This document shows, in pieces, positions 9,436-18,287 of a DNA stretch of 64,000 bases. The notes under the pieces are model-generated. The model was not told the origin of the DNA. It made no database searches and was given only the letters and a program-made list of their open reading frames with translations. The stretch is taken from NCBI RefSeq assembly GCF_014170375.1, contig NZ_LZZW01000024.1, positions 124,001 through 188,000 on the forward strand. The letters are read 5' to 3'. Position 1 is the first letter of the stretch. Every line of letters begins with the position of its first letter. This DNA is from Variovorax sp. UMC13. Its GTDB lineage: Bacteria > Pseudomonadota > Gammaproteobacteria > Burkholderiales > Burkholderiaceae_C. A program made the position numbers and the translations under genes.

Positions 9436-10194
9436 TCAGGCCATGGCGCGCAGCGCCATGTAGAGCCCCAGCAGCGCCAGCCCGATCAGGAAGCAGCGCT
9501 TGAACAGCGTCACCGACAGGCGCTTGCGCAGCCAGGTGCCCAGCACCATGCCGACGATGGCCGGCACCAGCATCGCGAAGGAGCCGCCCAGCGCGGCCAC
9601 CGGCAGCCCGCCATTGCCCGCCAGCCCGATGGCCAGCACCACGGTCGAGGTGCTGAAGGAAATGCCCATCGCCTGGATCAGCGAATCGCGCTCGAAGCCC
9701 AGCGCCTGCAGATAGGGCACGGCCGGCACCGCGAACACGCCGGTCAGCGAGGTCACGACGCCCGTGACCACCCCCACCAGCGGCCCCAGCCAGCGCGCCT
9801 GTGCCGGGCTCACATGCAGCTGGCGCCCCGTGAGGCCCCAGAGCGCATAGACCATCAGCGCCACGCCCAGCGCCAGCGAAGCCCAGGCGCCGGCCGGCAC
9901 GCCGAAGTACAGCGAGCCGCCCAGGGTGCCTACCACCACGCCCGCCTGCATGCCGGCGATGCGGCGCCACACCGCCCTGAAGCTCTCGCGCGGCCTGGTC
10001 TGCCAGAGGTTGGTGAGCAGCGAGGGCACCACCAGCAGCGCGGCCGCGCGCACCGGCGCCATCCACAGCGCGAGCAGCGCCATCGACACGGTCGGCAACC
10101 CGAGCCCGACCACGCCCTTGATCGCACCGGCCGCCAGGAACACGGCCGCGGTGGCCGCCCAATGGCCCAAGGCCAGTTCGTTTGGAATCGTCAT
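9436..10194 (-). CDS. Sulfite exporter TauE/SafE family membrane protein
   Basis: 252 residues with about eight hydrophobic segments, two of them glycine-rich (AAGAIKGVVGLGLPTVSMALL and GVVTSLTGVFAVPAVPYL), as in the TauE/SafE permease family, which is implicated in export or uptake of organosulfonates, sulfite and related anions. It reads away from a LysR regulator, from which it is separated by a 91-bp divergent region. Its stop is only six bases from the NUDIX stop on the other strand. Confidence 0.87.
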   Translation of the reverse strand: MTIPNELALGHWAATAAVFLAAGAIKGVVGLGLPTVSMALLALWMAPVRAAALLVVPSLLTNLWQTRPRESFRAVWRRIAGMQAGVVVGTLGGSLYFGVPAGAWASLALGVALMVYALWGLTGRQLHVSPAQARWLGPLVGVVTGVVTSLTGVFAVPAVPYLQALGFERDSLIQAMGISFSTSTVVLAIGLAGNGGLPVAALGGSFAMLVPAIVGMVLGTWLRKRLSVTLFKRCFLIGLALLGLYMALRAMA

Positions 10195-10285
10195 GCCGCG
10201 CAGTCTGCCGGCTGGCGCGGCGGTTGAAAATGCGGCTCTTGCGCACCCGGCCTCAGGCACAGACTGAGGCCCCTCCGGAGTTTTC

Positions 10286-11188
10286 ATGCGATTCGACCTG
10301 ACCGACCTGCAGCTCTTCCTCCACGTGGTCGAGGCCGGCAGCCTGACGGCCGGCGCCGAGCGCTCGCACATGACGCTGGCCTCGGCCAGCCAGCGCGTGC
10401 GCGGCATGGAAGCGGTGCTGGGCACGCCGCTGCTGACACGCCATGCGCAGGGCGTGCGCCCCACCGAGGCCGGCCGCACGCTGCTGCACCATGCGCGCGT
10501 CGTGTTGCAGCAGATGGCCCGGCTGCGCGGCGAACTGGGCGAGTACGGCCAGGGCCTCAAGGGCCATGTGCGCCTGATGTGCGGCACCTCGGCACTCAGC
10601 GAACACCTGCCCGAGGTGCTGAGCCGCTTCCTCGCACAGCATCCGCGCATCTCGGTGGACCTCGAGGAACGGCCCAGCCCCGAGGCCGTCGACGGGCTGC
10701 GCGCGGGGCTGTGCGACATCGGCATCGTCTCGGACGCGATCGACACCGAGGGCCTCGAATGCCACCCCTTCCGCCGCGACGACCTGGTGCTGGTGATGCC
10801 ACCCGGCCACGCGCTGGCCCGGCGCAAGCGGGTGCAGCTGGCCGAGGTGGTCGACAGCGAATTCGTGGGCCTGCCCGCCGACAGCGCGCTCACGCAACTG
10901 GTCACGCTGCATGCGCGCGCGCTCGGCAAGCACCTGGCCTACCGGGTGCGCGCGGGCCACTTCGAGGCGGTGTGCCGCATGGTGGCCTACGGCATCGGCG
11001 TGGGCATCGTGCCGCAGGCCGCGGCCGAGCGCTGCGCGCGCACGATAAAGATCGCCCATGCCGCGCTGGCCGAGCCCTGGGCCGAGCGCACGCTGATGGC
11101 CTGCGTGCGCTCGTCGCAGGACCTGCCGCTCAACGCGCGGCGCATGCTCGAGCACCTGATCGCGCCGCCGCCGGCCGCTACGCCCTGA
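10286..11188 (+). CDS. LysR family transcriptional regulator
   Basis: 300 residues: an N-terminal winged helix-turn-helix (residues 1-60, MRFDLTDLQLFLHVVEAGSL through ERSHMTLASASQRVRGME) and a type-2 periplasmic-binding-like effector domain. It is divergent from the TauE/SafE exporter and is therefore the likely regulator of that gene, following the usual LysR arrangement. The effector is unknown. Its 3' end overlaps the convergent epimerase gene by 11 bases. Confidence 0.93.
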   Translation: MRFDLTDLQLFLHVVEAGSLTAGAERSHMTLASASQRVRGMEAVLGTPLLTRHAQGVRPTEAGRTLLHHARVVLQQMARLRGELGEYGQGLKGHVRLMCGTSALSEHLPEVLSRFLAQHPRISVDLEERPSPEAVDGLRAGLCDIGIVSDAIDTEGLECHPFRRDDLVLVMPPGHALARRKRVQLAEVVDSEFVGLPADSALTQLVTLHARALGKHLAYRVRAGHFEAVCRMVAYGIGVGIVPQAAAERCARTIKIAHAALAEPWAERTLMACVRSSQDLPLNARRMLEHLIAPPPAATP

Positions 11189-12173
11189 TGACCGGCCACC
11201 CCTGGCGCGCGCGCGCCGCCACGAAGGCGTCGAAGGCCTCGGCGCTGGTCTTGCGCGGCACATAGCCGAAGCGCTGCTTGAGCGCGCTGTTGCGCAGCAC
11301 CGGCCGGTAGCGCAGGAAGTCGAGCTGCTCGGGCCCGTAGCGGCTGACGCCGAGCGCCGAGCCCACGGCCAGCGCGGCCTGGAGCACACCGGCTGGCCAG
11401 TCGATCGCGCGCTTGCCCAGCCGGGCCGCGATCTCGTGGATCGTGAGCGCGCCGTCGCCCGCGAGGTTGTAGCAACCGGGCGGCGCCCCTCGCAGTGCAT
11501 GCGTGATGGCGCCGGTCACGTCCTCGTCCCAGACGAAGACGAAGGGGCTGGCGCTGCCGCGGATCGCGATCAGCCGCTTCTTCTCGAACAGCGCGGTGAT
11601 CTGGTTGTCGACCCGCTCGCCCAGGATGGTGCCGATGCGCAGCACGGTCTGCGCGAGCGCGGGATGCTGCACGCGCGCCTCGGCCAGCAGTTCCTCGACC
11701 TGCCGCTTGTGGTCGGCATAGGCGAACACCGGGTTGCCGCGCAGCGGCTGCGACTCGTCGATCCAGTCCGGGTTGTCGGCGTGGTAGCCATAGGCCGCGC
11801 CGCTCGACGACACCACCAGGTGCCGCACGCCCTGCGCCACGCAGGCCGCGAGCACGTTGCGCGTGCCGCCCACGTCCACCGAATGCTCGAAGGCCCGGTT
11901 CGAGCCCTGCCCCGGCGTGACGATGGAGGCCAGATGCACGACCGTGTCGATGGCATGCGCGGCCAGCGTATCGGCGATCCCCAGGTCGCGCACGTCCTGC
12001 TGCAGGTAGCGCACGCCCGTCCGTCGGCGCTCGGCCGGCACCTCGCGCACGTCCAGCGCGACCAGGCATTCGAGCGAAGCCCCGGCGAGCGCGGCCAGCA
12101 CACCGCGGCCGAGGAAACCGTCGCCGCCCGTCACGAGCACGCGCCGGGCGATCCAGCCTTCTGCGTCGCTCAT
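11178..12173 (-). CDS. NAD-dependent epimerase/dehydratase (extended SDR)
   Basis: 331 residues. An N-terminal Rossmann motif VTGGDGFLG near residue 13, a serine-rich strand SSSGAAYG and the YADHK (YxxxK) catalytic pair place it in the extended short-chain dehydrogenase family with nucleotide-sugar epimerases and hydroxysteroid-dehydrogenase-like enzymes. The start codon overlaps the stop of the BASS symporter gene as ATGA. It is the last of four tightly packed minus-strand genes (SDR, FMO, symporter, epimerase). Substrate unknown. Confidence 0.88.
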   Translation of the reverse strand: MSDAEGWIARRVLVTGGDGFLGRGVLAALAGASLECLVALDVREVPAERRRTGVRYLQQDVRDLGIADTLAAHAIDTVVHLASIVTPGQGSNRAFEHSVDVGGTRNVLAACVAQGVRHLVVSSSGAAYGYHADNPDWIDESQPLRGNPVFAYADHKRQVEELLAEARVQHPALAQTVLRIGTILGERVDNQITALFEKKRLIAIRGSASPFVFVWDEDVTGAITHALRGAPPGCYNLAGDGALTIHEIAARLGKRAIDWPAGVLQAALAVGSALGVSRYGPEQLDFLRYRPVLRNSALKQRFGYVPRKTSAEAFDAFVAARARQGWPVIRA

Positions 12174-13072
12174 GGCTGCACCGGCTTGCGCCCCCACCAG
12201 CTCGCGAGCGCCAGGCCCGCGATGATGTCCCAGAAGCCCCAGACGCCGGCCACCACCGCCATGCCGCCCAGGCCGCCGAAGAAGCTGAAGATCAGCACCA
12301 GCCCGAGCCCCGCGTTGCGGATGCCGACCTCGATCGCCACCGCGCGCCGGTCGTAGTCGCCCAGGCCCGAGAGCCGGGCGCAAAGGTAGCCGGTGCCGAA
12401 GGCCAGGGCGTCGTGGATCACCACCGCCAGCAGCACCAGCCCCACGTAGTCGAGGAAGTAGCGCCAGTTGCCCGCGATCGCGCCCACGATGAAGGCGATC
12501 AGCGCCAGGAAGCTCAGGAGGCGCGCCGGCTTCTTGATCCGCGCGGTGAGCGCGGGAAAGCGGTGCGCGCAGGCCACGCCCAGCACGAAGGGGATGCCGA
12601 TGATCATCACGATGTGGCCCAGCATGTCCAGGGGATCGAGCGCGATGGTCCTGAGCAGCGCCGAGGCCGTGGGATGCAGGCCGCCCCAGAACGCGAAGTT
12701 GAGCGGCATCAGCACGATCGACAGCGCGTTCGAGATCGCGGTCATCGACACCGACAGCGCCACGTTGCCGCCCGCGCGGTGGGTGAGGATCTGCGAGATG
12801 TTGCCCGGCGGGCAGCAGGCCACCAGGATCATGCCCAGCGCGATGCTGGGCCCGGGCTGCAGCAGCAGCGTGAGCGCGAAGGTCACGGCCGGCAGCACGA
12901 GGAACTGCGCGCCGATGCCCACCGCCATCGCGCCGGGCATGCGCGCCACGCGTTTGAAATCCTCGATGCGGGTGTCCAGTGCGATGCCGAACATCAGGAA
13001 GCCCAGCACCGCGTTGAGCAGCACCAGCGAGGCGGGGTTGAAGTTCAGGCGGATCTCGTCGACGGGCAGCAT
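12170..13072 (-). CDS. Bile acid:sodium symporter (BASS) family transporter
   Basis: 300 residues with about nine or ten hydrophobic segments. The conserved region around MILVACCPPGNISQILTHRA matches the cation-binding part of BASS/SBF transporters (ASBT and bacterial homologues), which couple Na+ to uptake of organic anions such as steroids or short acids. The start MLPVDEIRLNF is chosen seven bases after the FMO stop; an upstream in-frame ATG would run into the FMO gene. Its position between oxidoreductase genes suggests import or export of their substrate. Confidence 0.88.
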   Translation of the reverse strand: MLPVDEIRLNFNPASLVLLNAVLGFLMFGIALDTRIEDFKRVARMPGAMAVGIGAQFLVLPAVTFALTLLLQPGPSIALGMILVACCPPGNISQILTHRAGGNVALSVSMTAISNALSIVLMPLNFAFWGGLHPTASALLRTIALDPLDMLGHIVMIIGIPFVLGVACAHRFPALTARIKKPARLLSFLALIAFIVGAIAGNWRYFLDYVGLVLLAVVIHDALAFGTGYLCARLSGLGDYDRRAVAIEVGIRNAGLGLVLIFSFFGGLGGMAVVAGVWGFWDIIAGLALASWWGRKPVQP

Positions 13073-13079
13073 GGCGTCC

Positions 13080-14408
13080 TCACTCCGGCAGGGCGAGCAT
13101 CGCCGAGGCATTGCGCACGGCCGCGCGGTAGGTGTCCTTGTGCACGTAGTACGCCATGCGCTCGAGCTGCAGGTACTTGAAGCCGCCCGACAGGTCGGGT
13201 GGCGGCCCCTGCACCGCCGCGCGCAGGGTGCAGGCCTTGGGCGAGTCCGCGGCGCGGGCGCGGAACCAGCGCGCCACCAGCTCGGCCTGCTCGTAGCGCC
13301 CCTGCCAGCCGATGCCGCTGGCCTCGATCATGCCGAGCACCGCGATGTTCTCGAAGCGCGGCGAGAAGATGTTGAGGTACAGCCGGGGCGCCATGCCCTG
13401 CCACTCGAGCAGCTCGCGCTTGATGAAGGGATAGTGCAGCGCATAGCCGGTGGCTGCGAGGATCAGGTCGTAGTCGCGCGCGCTGCCGTCCTTGAAATGC
13501 ACCGTGCGGCCGGCCAGCCGCGCGACGTCGGCGCGCACGCCGATGTCGCCATGGCCCACGTGGTGCAGCACCAGCGAGTTCACCACCGGATGCGACTCGT
13601 ACATCCGGTAGTCGGGCTTGGGAAAGCCGAAGCGCACCGGGTCGCCAGTGAACCACTTGAGCACGGTGGCGTCGACCTTCTGCTTGAGCCACGCGGGCAG
13701 CGGGCGCTTGCCGCCCAGCGTGTCGGCCGGCTTGCCGAACACGTACTTGGGCACGAAGTAGTAGCCGCGCCGTACCGACAGGTCGACGCTGTGGGCGTAG
13801 TGCACCGCATCGACCGCGATGTCGCAGCCCGAGTTGCCGGCGCCCACGATCAGCACGCGCTTGCCCTTGAACAGCTCGGGATGCTTGTAGTCGCTGGTGT
13901 GCAGCAGTTCGCCGTCGAAGCGGCCCTCGAACTTCGGCCGCTTGGGTTCGGCCAGTGTGCCATTGGCGATCACCACGCCCTTGTACTCGGCGGTCTCGAC
14001 CCGGCCGTCGCCCGCGTCCACGCTCACGCGCCAGCGGGTGTCGGGCGCCTCGCTCACGGGTTCGACGTTGAGCACGCGGGTGTTGAAGCGGAAACGCTCG
14101 CGCAGCTCGAAGCGGTCGGCGAAGTCGCTGAAGTAGCGCCGCAGCTCGCGGTGGCTGGGGTAGTCGGCCACGCCGTCGGCCATCGGGAACTCGGCGAACT
14201 CGGTGGTGCGCTTGCTCGAGATCAGGTGGGCCGAGTGGTAGACCGTGGAGCGCGGATTGTCGATGTCCCAGAGGCCGCCGACGTCGCTGTGGGCTTCGAA
14301 GCCCTGGAAGGGCACGCCGTGTTTCTGGAGGTTGCGTGCCCCGGCCAGGCCCGAGGGGCCGGCGCCGATCAGCGCGATCTGTTCATGGGTCGGTTCGGTG
14401 GCGGACAT
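13080..14408 (-). CDS. Flavin-containing monooxygenase (class B)
   Basis: 442 residues. FAD motif GAGPSG at residues 15-20, the FMO signature FxGxxxHxxxY at 164-174 (FDGELLHTSDY), and the NADP motif GAGNSG at 189-194. The signature ends in Y rather than the WP/WD of Baeyer-Villiger enzymes, which favours an N/S-oxygenating FMO; that is a family-level inference. It overlaps the upstream SDR gene as ATGA and is followed seven bases later by the BASS gene. Confidence 0.93.
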   Translation of the reverse strand: MSATEPTHEQIALIGAGPSGLAGARNLQKHGVPFQGFEAHSDVGGLWDIDNPRSTVYHSAHLISSKRTTEFAEFPMADGVADYPSHRELRRYFSDFADRFELRERFRFNTRVLNVEPVSEAPDTRWRVSVDAGDGRVETAEYKGVVIANGTLAEPKRPKFEGRFDGELLHTSDYKHPELFKGKRVLIVGAGNSGCDIAVDAVHYAHSVDLSVRRGYYFVPKYVFGKPADTLGGKRPLPAWLKQKVDATVLKWFTGDPVRFGFPKPDYRMYESHPVVNSLVLHHVGHGDIGVRADVARLAGRTVHFKDGSARDYDLILAATGYALHYPFIKRELLEWQGMAPRLYLNIFSPRFENIAVLGMIEASGIGWQGRYEQAELVARWFRARAADSPKACTLRAAVQGPPPDLSGGFKYLQLERMAYYVHKDTYRAAVRNASAMLALPE

Positions 14409-15235
14409 CAGGGCGGAGTTTCCTTCGAGAGACCCGGGATGGCGGTGGCGCCGGCCTCGCCCACGCGGGGCTTGCGCGGCTGGGCCCGCAGCAGGCGGTC
14501 GTGCAGGGTGTCGGGCAGCAGGTCCAGCGCGCGTGACAGCCAGCCGATGCGGCGCGGCAGCACGATCTGCTCGCGGCCCGCGCGCAGGCCGGCCAGCAGT
14601 TGCCGCGCGGCCGTGTCGGCTTCGAGCAAGCCGGGCATTGCGAAGCGGTTGCCGGCCGTGAGCGCGGTGCGGATGTAGCCGGGGCTGACGGTGTGCACCG
14701 AGACGCCCGTGCCCCGCAGTTCGGCGCGCAGGCTCTCGAGGTAGCGGATCAGGCCGGCCTTGCTCGCGCAGTAGGCGCCGTTGCCCGGCATGCCGCGCCA
14801 GCCCGCGATGCTGGCCACGCCGACCAGCGCGCCGCGCCGCTGCGCGCGCATCGCGGACAAGAAAGGCTGGAAGGTGGCGGCCGCGCCCAGCAGGTTGATC
14901 TCCAGCATGCGGCGCAGCACGGCCAGGTCCTCGGCCTGCGCGGTGTCGTAGCCGCCCGCCACTCCGGCATTGGCGATCACCAGCTCGGGCACGCCATGGC
15001 GCCCCATCCAGTCGGCGGCCATGGCCTGCATGGCCTCGCCCTGCGACACGTCGGGTGTGTAGGCCGCGCAGCGTTCGGGCGCCAGCGCGGCCAGCGCCGC
15101 CAGCCGGCCCGCATCGAGACCGACCAGCGCGACCTGCGCGCCGCTGGCGATCAGCTCACGCGCCAGGGCCTGGCCCAGGCCTCCGCAGGCCCCCGTGAGA
15201 ACAACGTTGCGAAACGGCGGCGGTGGCGAAGTCAC
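14408..15235 (-). CDS. Short-chain dehydrogenase/reductase (SDR)
   Basis: 275 residues, first gene of the four-gene minus-strand cluster. Cofactor motif TGACGGLG at residues 14-21, NAG motif (ANAGVAGG), active-site serine in GVASIAG and YCASK (YxxxK) catalytic pair. It would oxidise or reduce an alcohol/ketone. The extra C-terminal helix-rich tail (about 40 residues) resembles membrane-associated SDRs of lipid or steroid metabolism. Its stop overlaps the FMO start. Confidence 0.9.
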   Translation of the reverse strand: MTSPPPPFRNVVLTGACGGLGQALARELIASGAQVALVGLDAGRLAALAALAPERCAAYTPDVSQGEAMQAMAADWMGRHGVPELVIANAGVAGGYDTAQAEDLAVLRRMLEINLLGAAATFQPFLSAMRAQRRGALVGVASIAGWRGMPGNGAYCASKAGLIRYLESLRAELRGTGVSVHTVSPGYIRTALTAGNRFAMPGLLEADTAARQLLAGLRAGREQIVLPRRIGWLSRALDLLPDTLHDRLLRAQPRKPRVGEAGATAIPGLSKETPP

Positions 15236-15385
15236 AGGCGGGCGGCGCGGGCGCCGAGTGGCGAAGACCGAATCACTTTAGCCGCGGCGATGCAGTGCAA
15301 CCCCTGGCATTTCCCCTTGCTGGCGCGTCCCGTCGAAACGAGCGGATCGCGCGGCGCCCGCATGGGACCACGGATGCGCGCATGC

Positions 15386-15408
15386 GCAAACAAGGCCAGC
15401 GTGTTTGC
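15386..15408 (-). terminator. Possible hairpin terminator downstream of pmbA
   Basis: Inverted repeat GCAAACA/TGTTTGC with a nine-base loop, extendable by flanking GCAT/ATGC. It lies 39 bases after the pmbA stop but has no T-run, so it may be an mRNA-stabilising hairpin rather than an intrinsic terminator. The rest of the 211-bp gap between 15236 and 15446 shows nothing clear. Confidence 0.3.
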
Positions 15409-15446
15409 TTATGCTGTGTGGCGCGTGCCGGCGCGCCCGGGCCCGT

Positions 15447-16817
15447 TCAGGCGCCGGCGATCTTCATCCGGTTGATCAGCAGCGAGCCCGTGGTCTTGGC
15501 ACCGTAGTTGTAGGTGTCGGCGCCCACGGCCTGGATGCCCATCAGCATGTCCTTGAGGTTGCCGGCGATGGTGATCTCCTGCACCGGGAACGCGATGCGG
15601 CCCTTCTCGACCCAGAAGCCGCTGGCGCCGCGCGAGTAGTCGCCGGTCACGTAGTTCACGCCCTGGCCCATGAGTTCGATCACGAACAGGCCGGTGCCCA
15701 GCTTGCGCAGCATCTCGTCGAGGTCGTCGCCGGCCTTGGTCAGGCGCGAGCTCAACACCAGGTTGTGCGAGCCGCCGGCGTTGCCGGTGGTCTTCATGCC
15801 CAGCTTGCGCGCCGAGTAGGTGCTGAGGAAGTAGCCTTCGAGCCGGCCGGCGTCGACCACCTTGCGCGCCCGGGTGGTCACGCCCTCGTCGTCGAAGGGG
15901 GCGCTGCCCTTGCCGCGCAGCAGGTGCGGGTCTTCGGACACGTCGATGTGATCGGGCAGCACCGGCTTGCCCAGCGAATCGACCAGGAAGGTGCTCTTGC
16001 GGTAGAGCGCGCCGCCGCTGGTGGCCTGCACCAGGCCGCCCAGCAGGCCGGCCGCGAGTGGCGATTCGAACAGCACCGGGCACTCGGTGGTCTTGATCTT
16101 GCGCGACTTCAGGCGCGACAGCGCGCGTTCGGCCGCATAGCGGCCCACGGCCTGCGGGCTGGCCAGTTCGTCGGCCGAGCGCATCGAGCTGTACCAGGCG
16201 TCGCGCTGCATGTCGTTGCCCTTGCCAGCGATGGGCGCCACCGAGATCGAGTGGCGCGAGCTGGCATAGCCGCCCCGGAAGCCGTGGGTGTGGGCGCTGA
16301 AGAAGTGGCTCTGCTGGGCCGAGACGCCCGCGCCTTCGCTGTTGGTGATGCGCTTGTCGGTCGACAGGGCGGCGGCCTCGCACTCGAGCGCCAGCCTGGC
16401 GGCCCCTTCGCTGTCGATGTCCCAGGGGTGGAACAGGTCGAGGTCGGGCTGTTCGCGCACGATGTCGGCCTCGTCGGGCAGGCCGGCGACCGGGTCTTCG
16501 GCGGTGAAGCGCGCGATGTCGTAGGCCGCCTGCACCGTCTGCTCGATGGCGGCGCCGGAAAAGTCGGAGGTGCTGGCGTTGCCGCGGCGGTTGCCGACGT
16601 AGACGGTGATGCCCAGGGATTTGTCGCGGTTGCGCTCGACGTTCTCGAGTTCGCCCTTGCGCACCGAGACGCTCAGGCCGCAGCCTTCGGAGGCTTCCGC
16701 CCCGGCGTTGGTGGCGCCGAGCTTCTTGGCATGGGCCAAGGCCGAGTCGACCAGGTCTTCGAAGAAGGAGCGGCTGTAGGCAAAGCCGGACGCGGGGCGC
16801 GTGGAGGATGTCGTCAT
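15447..16817 (-). CDS. pmbA: Metalloprotease PmbA/TldE
   Basis: 456 residues of the TldD/PmbA family. TldD and PmbA form a heterodimeric protease that processes peptides such as microcin B17 precursor and degrades antitoxins; TldD carries the zinc HExxxH motif, and PmbA, as here, does not. Family landmarks include GNRRGNASTSDFS near residue 77 and the C-terminal GAKTTGSLLINRMKIAG. tldD is not in the window. The gene is divergent from darP with a 69-bp shared region; this pmbA-darP pairing is common in beta- and gammaproteobacteria. Confidence 0.94.
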   Translation of the reverse strand: MTTSSTRPASGFAYSRSFFEDLVDSALAHAKKLGATNAGAEASEGCGLSVSVRKGELENVERNRDKSLGITVYVGNRRGNASTSDFSGAAIEQTVQAAYDIARFTAEDPVAGLPDEADIVREQPDLDLFHPWDIDSEGAARLALECEAAALSTDKRITNSEGAGVSAQQSHFFSAHTHGFRGGYASSRHSISVAPIAGKGNDMQRDAWYSSMRSADELASPQAVGRYAAERALSRLKSRKIKTTECPVLFESPLAAGLLGGLVQATSGGALYRKSTFLVDSLGKPVLPDHIDVSEDPHLLRGKGSAPFDDEGVTTRARKVVDAGRLEGYFLSTYSARKLGMKTTGNAGGSHNLVLSSRLTKAGDDLDEMLRKLGTGLFVIELMGQGVNYVTGDYSRGASGFWVEKGRIAFPVQEITIAGNLKDMLMGIQAVGADTYNYGAKTTGSLLINRMKIAGA

Positions 16818-16886
16818 GTGTTGGCTATGATACTTGTCGCCCCCAGTTTTCTTATCGCGCGGTCCTTTGCGGCCCAGGATTCACGC

Positions 16887-17543
16887 ATGTCCCGCAAACC
16901 CAAAAAAGGCTATTTCGTCCGTGGAGAGTTCGTTGCAGAAGGCAGCGAGCTCGATCTTCAGCTCAAACGCGAGCTCAAGGGCACCGACGACGCCAGCAAG
17001 ACCGACCTCAAGCGTGAAAGCGCCGAGCTGCAGAAGCTCGGCGAAGACCTGCTCGACCTGCGCGCCGGCCTGTTCGACAAGCTCCCGATCGGCGAAAAGC
17101 TGCGCGACGCCGTCATCGAGGCCCGCCGTATCACCAATTTCGAAGGCAAGCGCCGCCAGATGCAGTTCATCGGCAAGCTGATGCGCCTGCAGGACGCCGG
17201 CGTGCTCGACGCCGTGCGCGCCGCGCTCGACGAGCAGCACCGCGGCCCGGCCGAGGACATCGCCGTGCTGCACGAGGCCGAGCGCTGGCGCGACCAGCTG
17301 ATCGCAGACGACGACTCCTTGGGCGGCTGGATCGAGACCCACCCCGACACCGACAGCCAGCAGCTGCGCGCCCTGGTGCGCCAGGCCCGCAAGGACCTCA
17401 AGGCCGGCAAGCCCGGCGAGGCGCCGCGCCAGGGCAAGGCCTACCGCGAGATCTTCCAGCTGGTGCGCGCCCAGCTGTCCGTCCATGGCGGCGACGACCG
17501 CGCCACCGAAGCCGGCGAGGAATCGCAGGCGCGCGACGCATGA
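16887..17543 (+). CDS. darP: Ribosome biogenesis factor DarP/YjgA (DUF615)
   Basis: 218 residues beginning MSRKPKKGYFVRGEF, highly charged and helical, matching the YjgA/DUF615 family (renamed DarP in E. coli, a 50S assembly factor that binds late pre-50S particles). Family segments KRESAELQKLGEDL, RRQMQFIGKLMR and EAERWRDQLI are present. The C-terminus is extended by a lysine/alanine tail. The stop overlaps the mog start as ATGA. Confidence 0.94.
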   Translation: MSRKPKKGYFVRGEFVAEGSELDLQLKRELKGTDDASKTDLKRESAELQKLGEDLLDLRAGLFDKLPIGEKLRDAVIEARRITNFEGKRRQMQFIGKLMRLQDAGVLDAVRAALDEQHRGPAEDIAVLHEAERWRDQLIADDDSLGGWIETHPDTDSQQLRALVRQARKDLKAGKPGEAPRQGKAYREIFQLVRAQLSVHGGDDRATEAGEESQARDA

Positions 17544-18145
17544 CCGACAGCACGGCCCTGGCGCCGGTGCGCATCGGCATCGTCTCGGTCAGCGACCGCG
17601 CCTCGGGCGGCGTCTACGAGGACAAGGGCCTGCCGGCGCTGAAAGACTGGCTGAGCCGCGCGCTGCGCAACCCGATCGACTTCGAGGCCCGGCTGATCCC
17701 CGACGAGCAGGCCGGCATCAGCGCCACGCTGATCGAGCTGGTCGACGCCGGCTGTTCGCTGGTGCTGACCACCGGCGGCACCGGCCCCGCGCTGCGCGAC
17801 GTCACGCCCGAGGCCACGCTGGCGGTGGCGCACAAGGAAATGCCCGGCTTCGGCGAGCAGATGCGCCAGATCAGCCTGCGCTTCGTGCCGACCGCGATCC
17901 TCTCGCGCCAGGTTGCCGTGATCCGTGAGCGCAGCCTGATCCTCAACCTGCCCGGCCAGCCCAAGGCCATCGCCGAGACCCTCGAGGGCCTGAAGAACGC
18001 CGACGGCTCGCAGGCCGTGCCCGGCATCTTCGCGGCCGTGCCCTACTGCATCGACCTGATCGGCGGCCCGTACCTGGAAACCGACGACACGGTGTGCAAG
18101 GCCTTCCGGCCCAAATCGGCGATCCGGCCCGCGCGCGCGGCCTGA
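17540..18145 (+). CDS. mog: Molybdopterin adenylyltransferase
   Basis: 201 residues of the MogA/MoaB fold. The conserved TTGGTGPALRDVTPEAT segment binds molybdopterin/ATP. Mog adenylates molybdopterin before molybdate insertion. Length and sequence fit Mog rather than MoaB (PEATLAVAHKEMPGFGEQMRQ and the C-terminal LIGGPYLE region). Coupled to darP by an ATGA overlap, though the two functions are unrelated. Confidence 0.93.
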   Translation: MTDSTALAPVRIGIVSVSDRASGGVYEDKGLPALKDWLSRALRNPIDFEARLIPDEQAGISATLIELVDAGCSLVLTTGGTGPALRDVTPEATLAVAHKEMPGFGEQMRQISLRFVPTAILSRQVAVIRERSLILNLPGQPKAIAETLEGLKNADGSQAVPGIFAAVPYCIDLIGGPYLETDDTVCKAFRPKSAIRPARAA

Positions 18146-18287
18146 ACTGTCTCCAAGGCGCCTGCAAAGGTGTCTTCTCCCCGTACAAATCCCGACGCTG
18201 CAGTGCAGCAGCGTGCGGCATAGTCGTTGCTTGTCTGCACACCGGGAGCGCCCCGTCCTGCAGTCTTTCAATCACAGGAGACACCGC

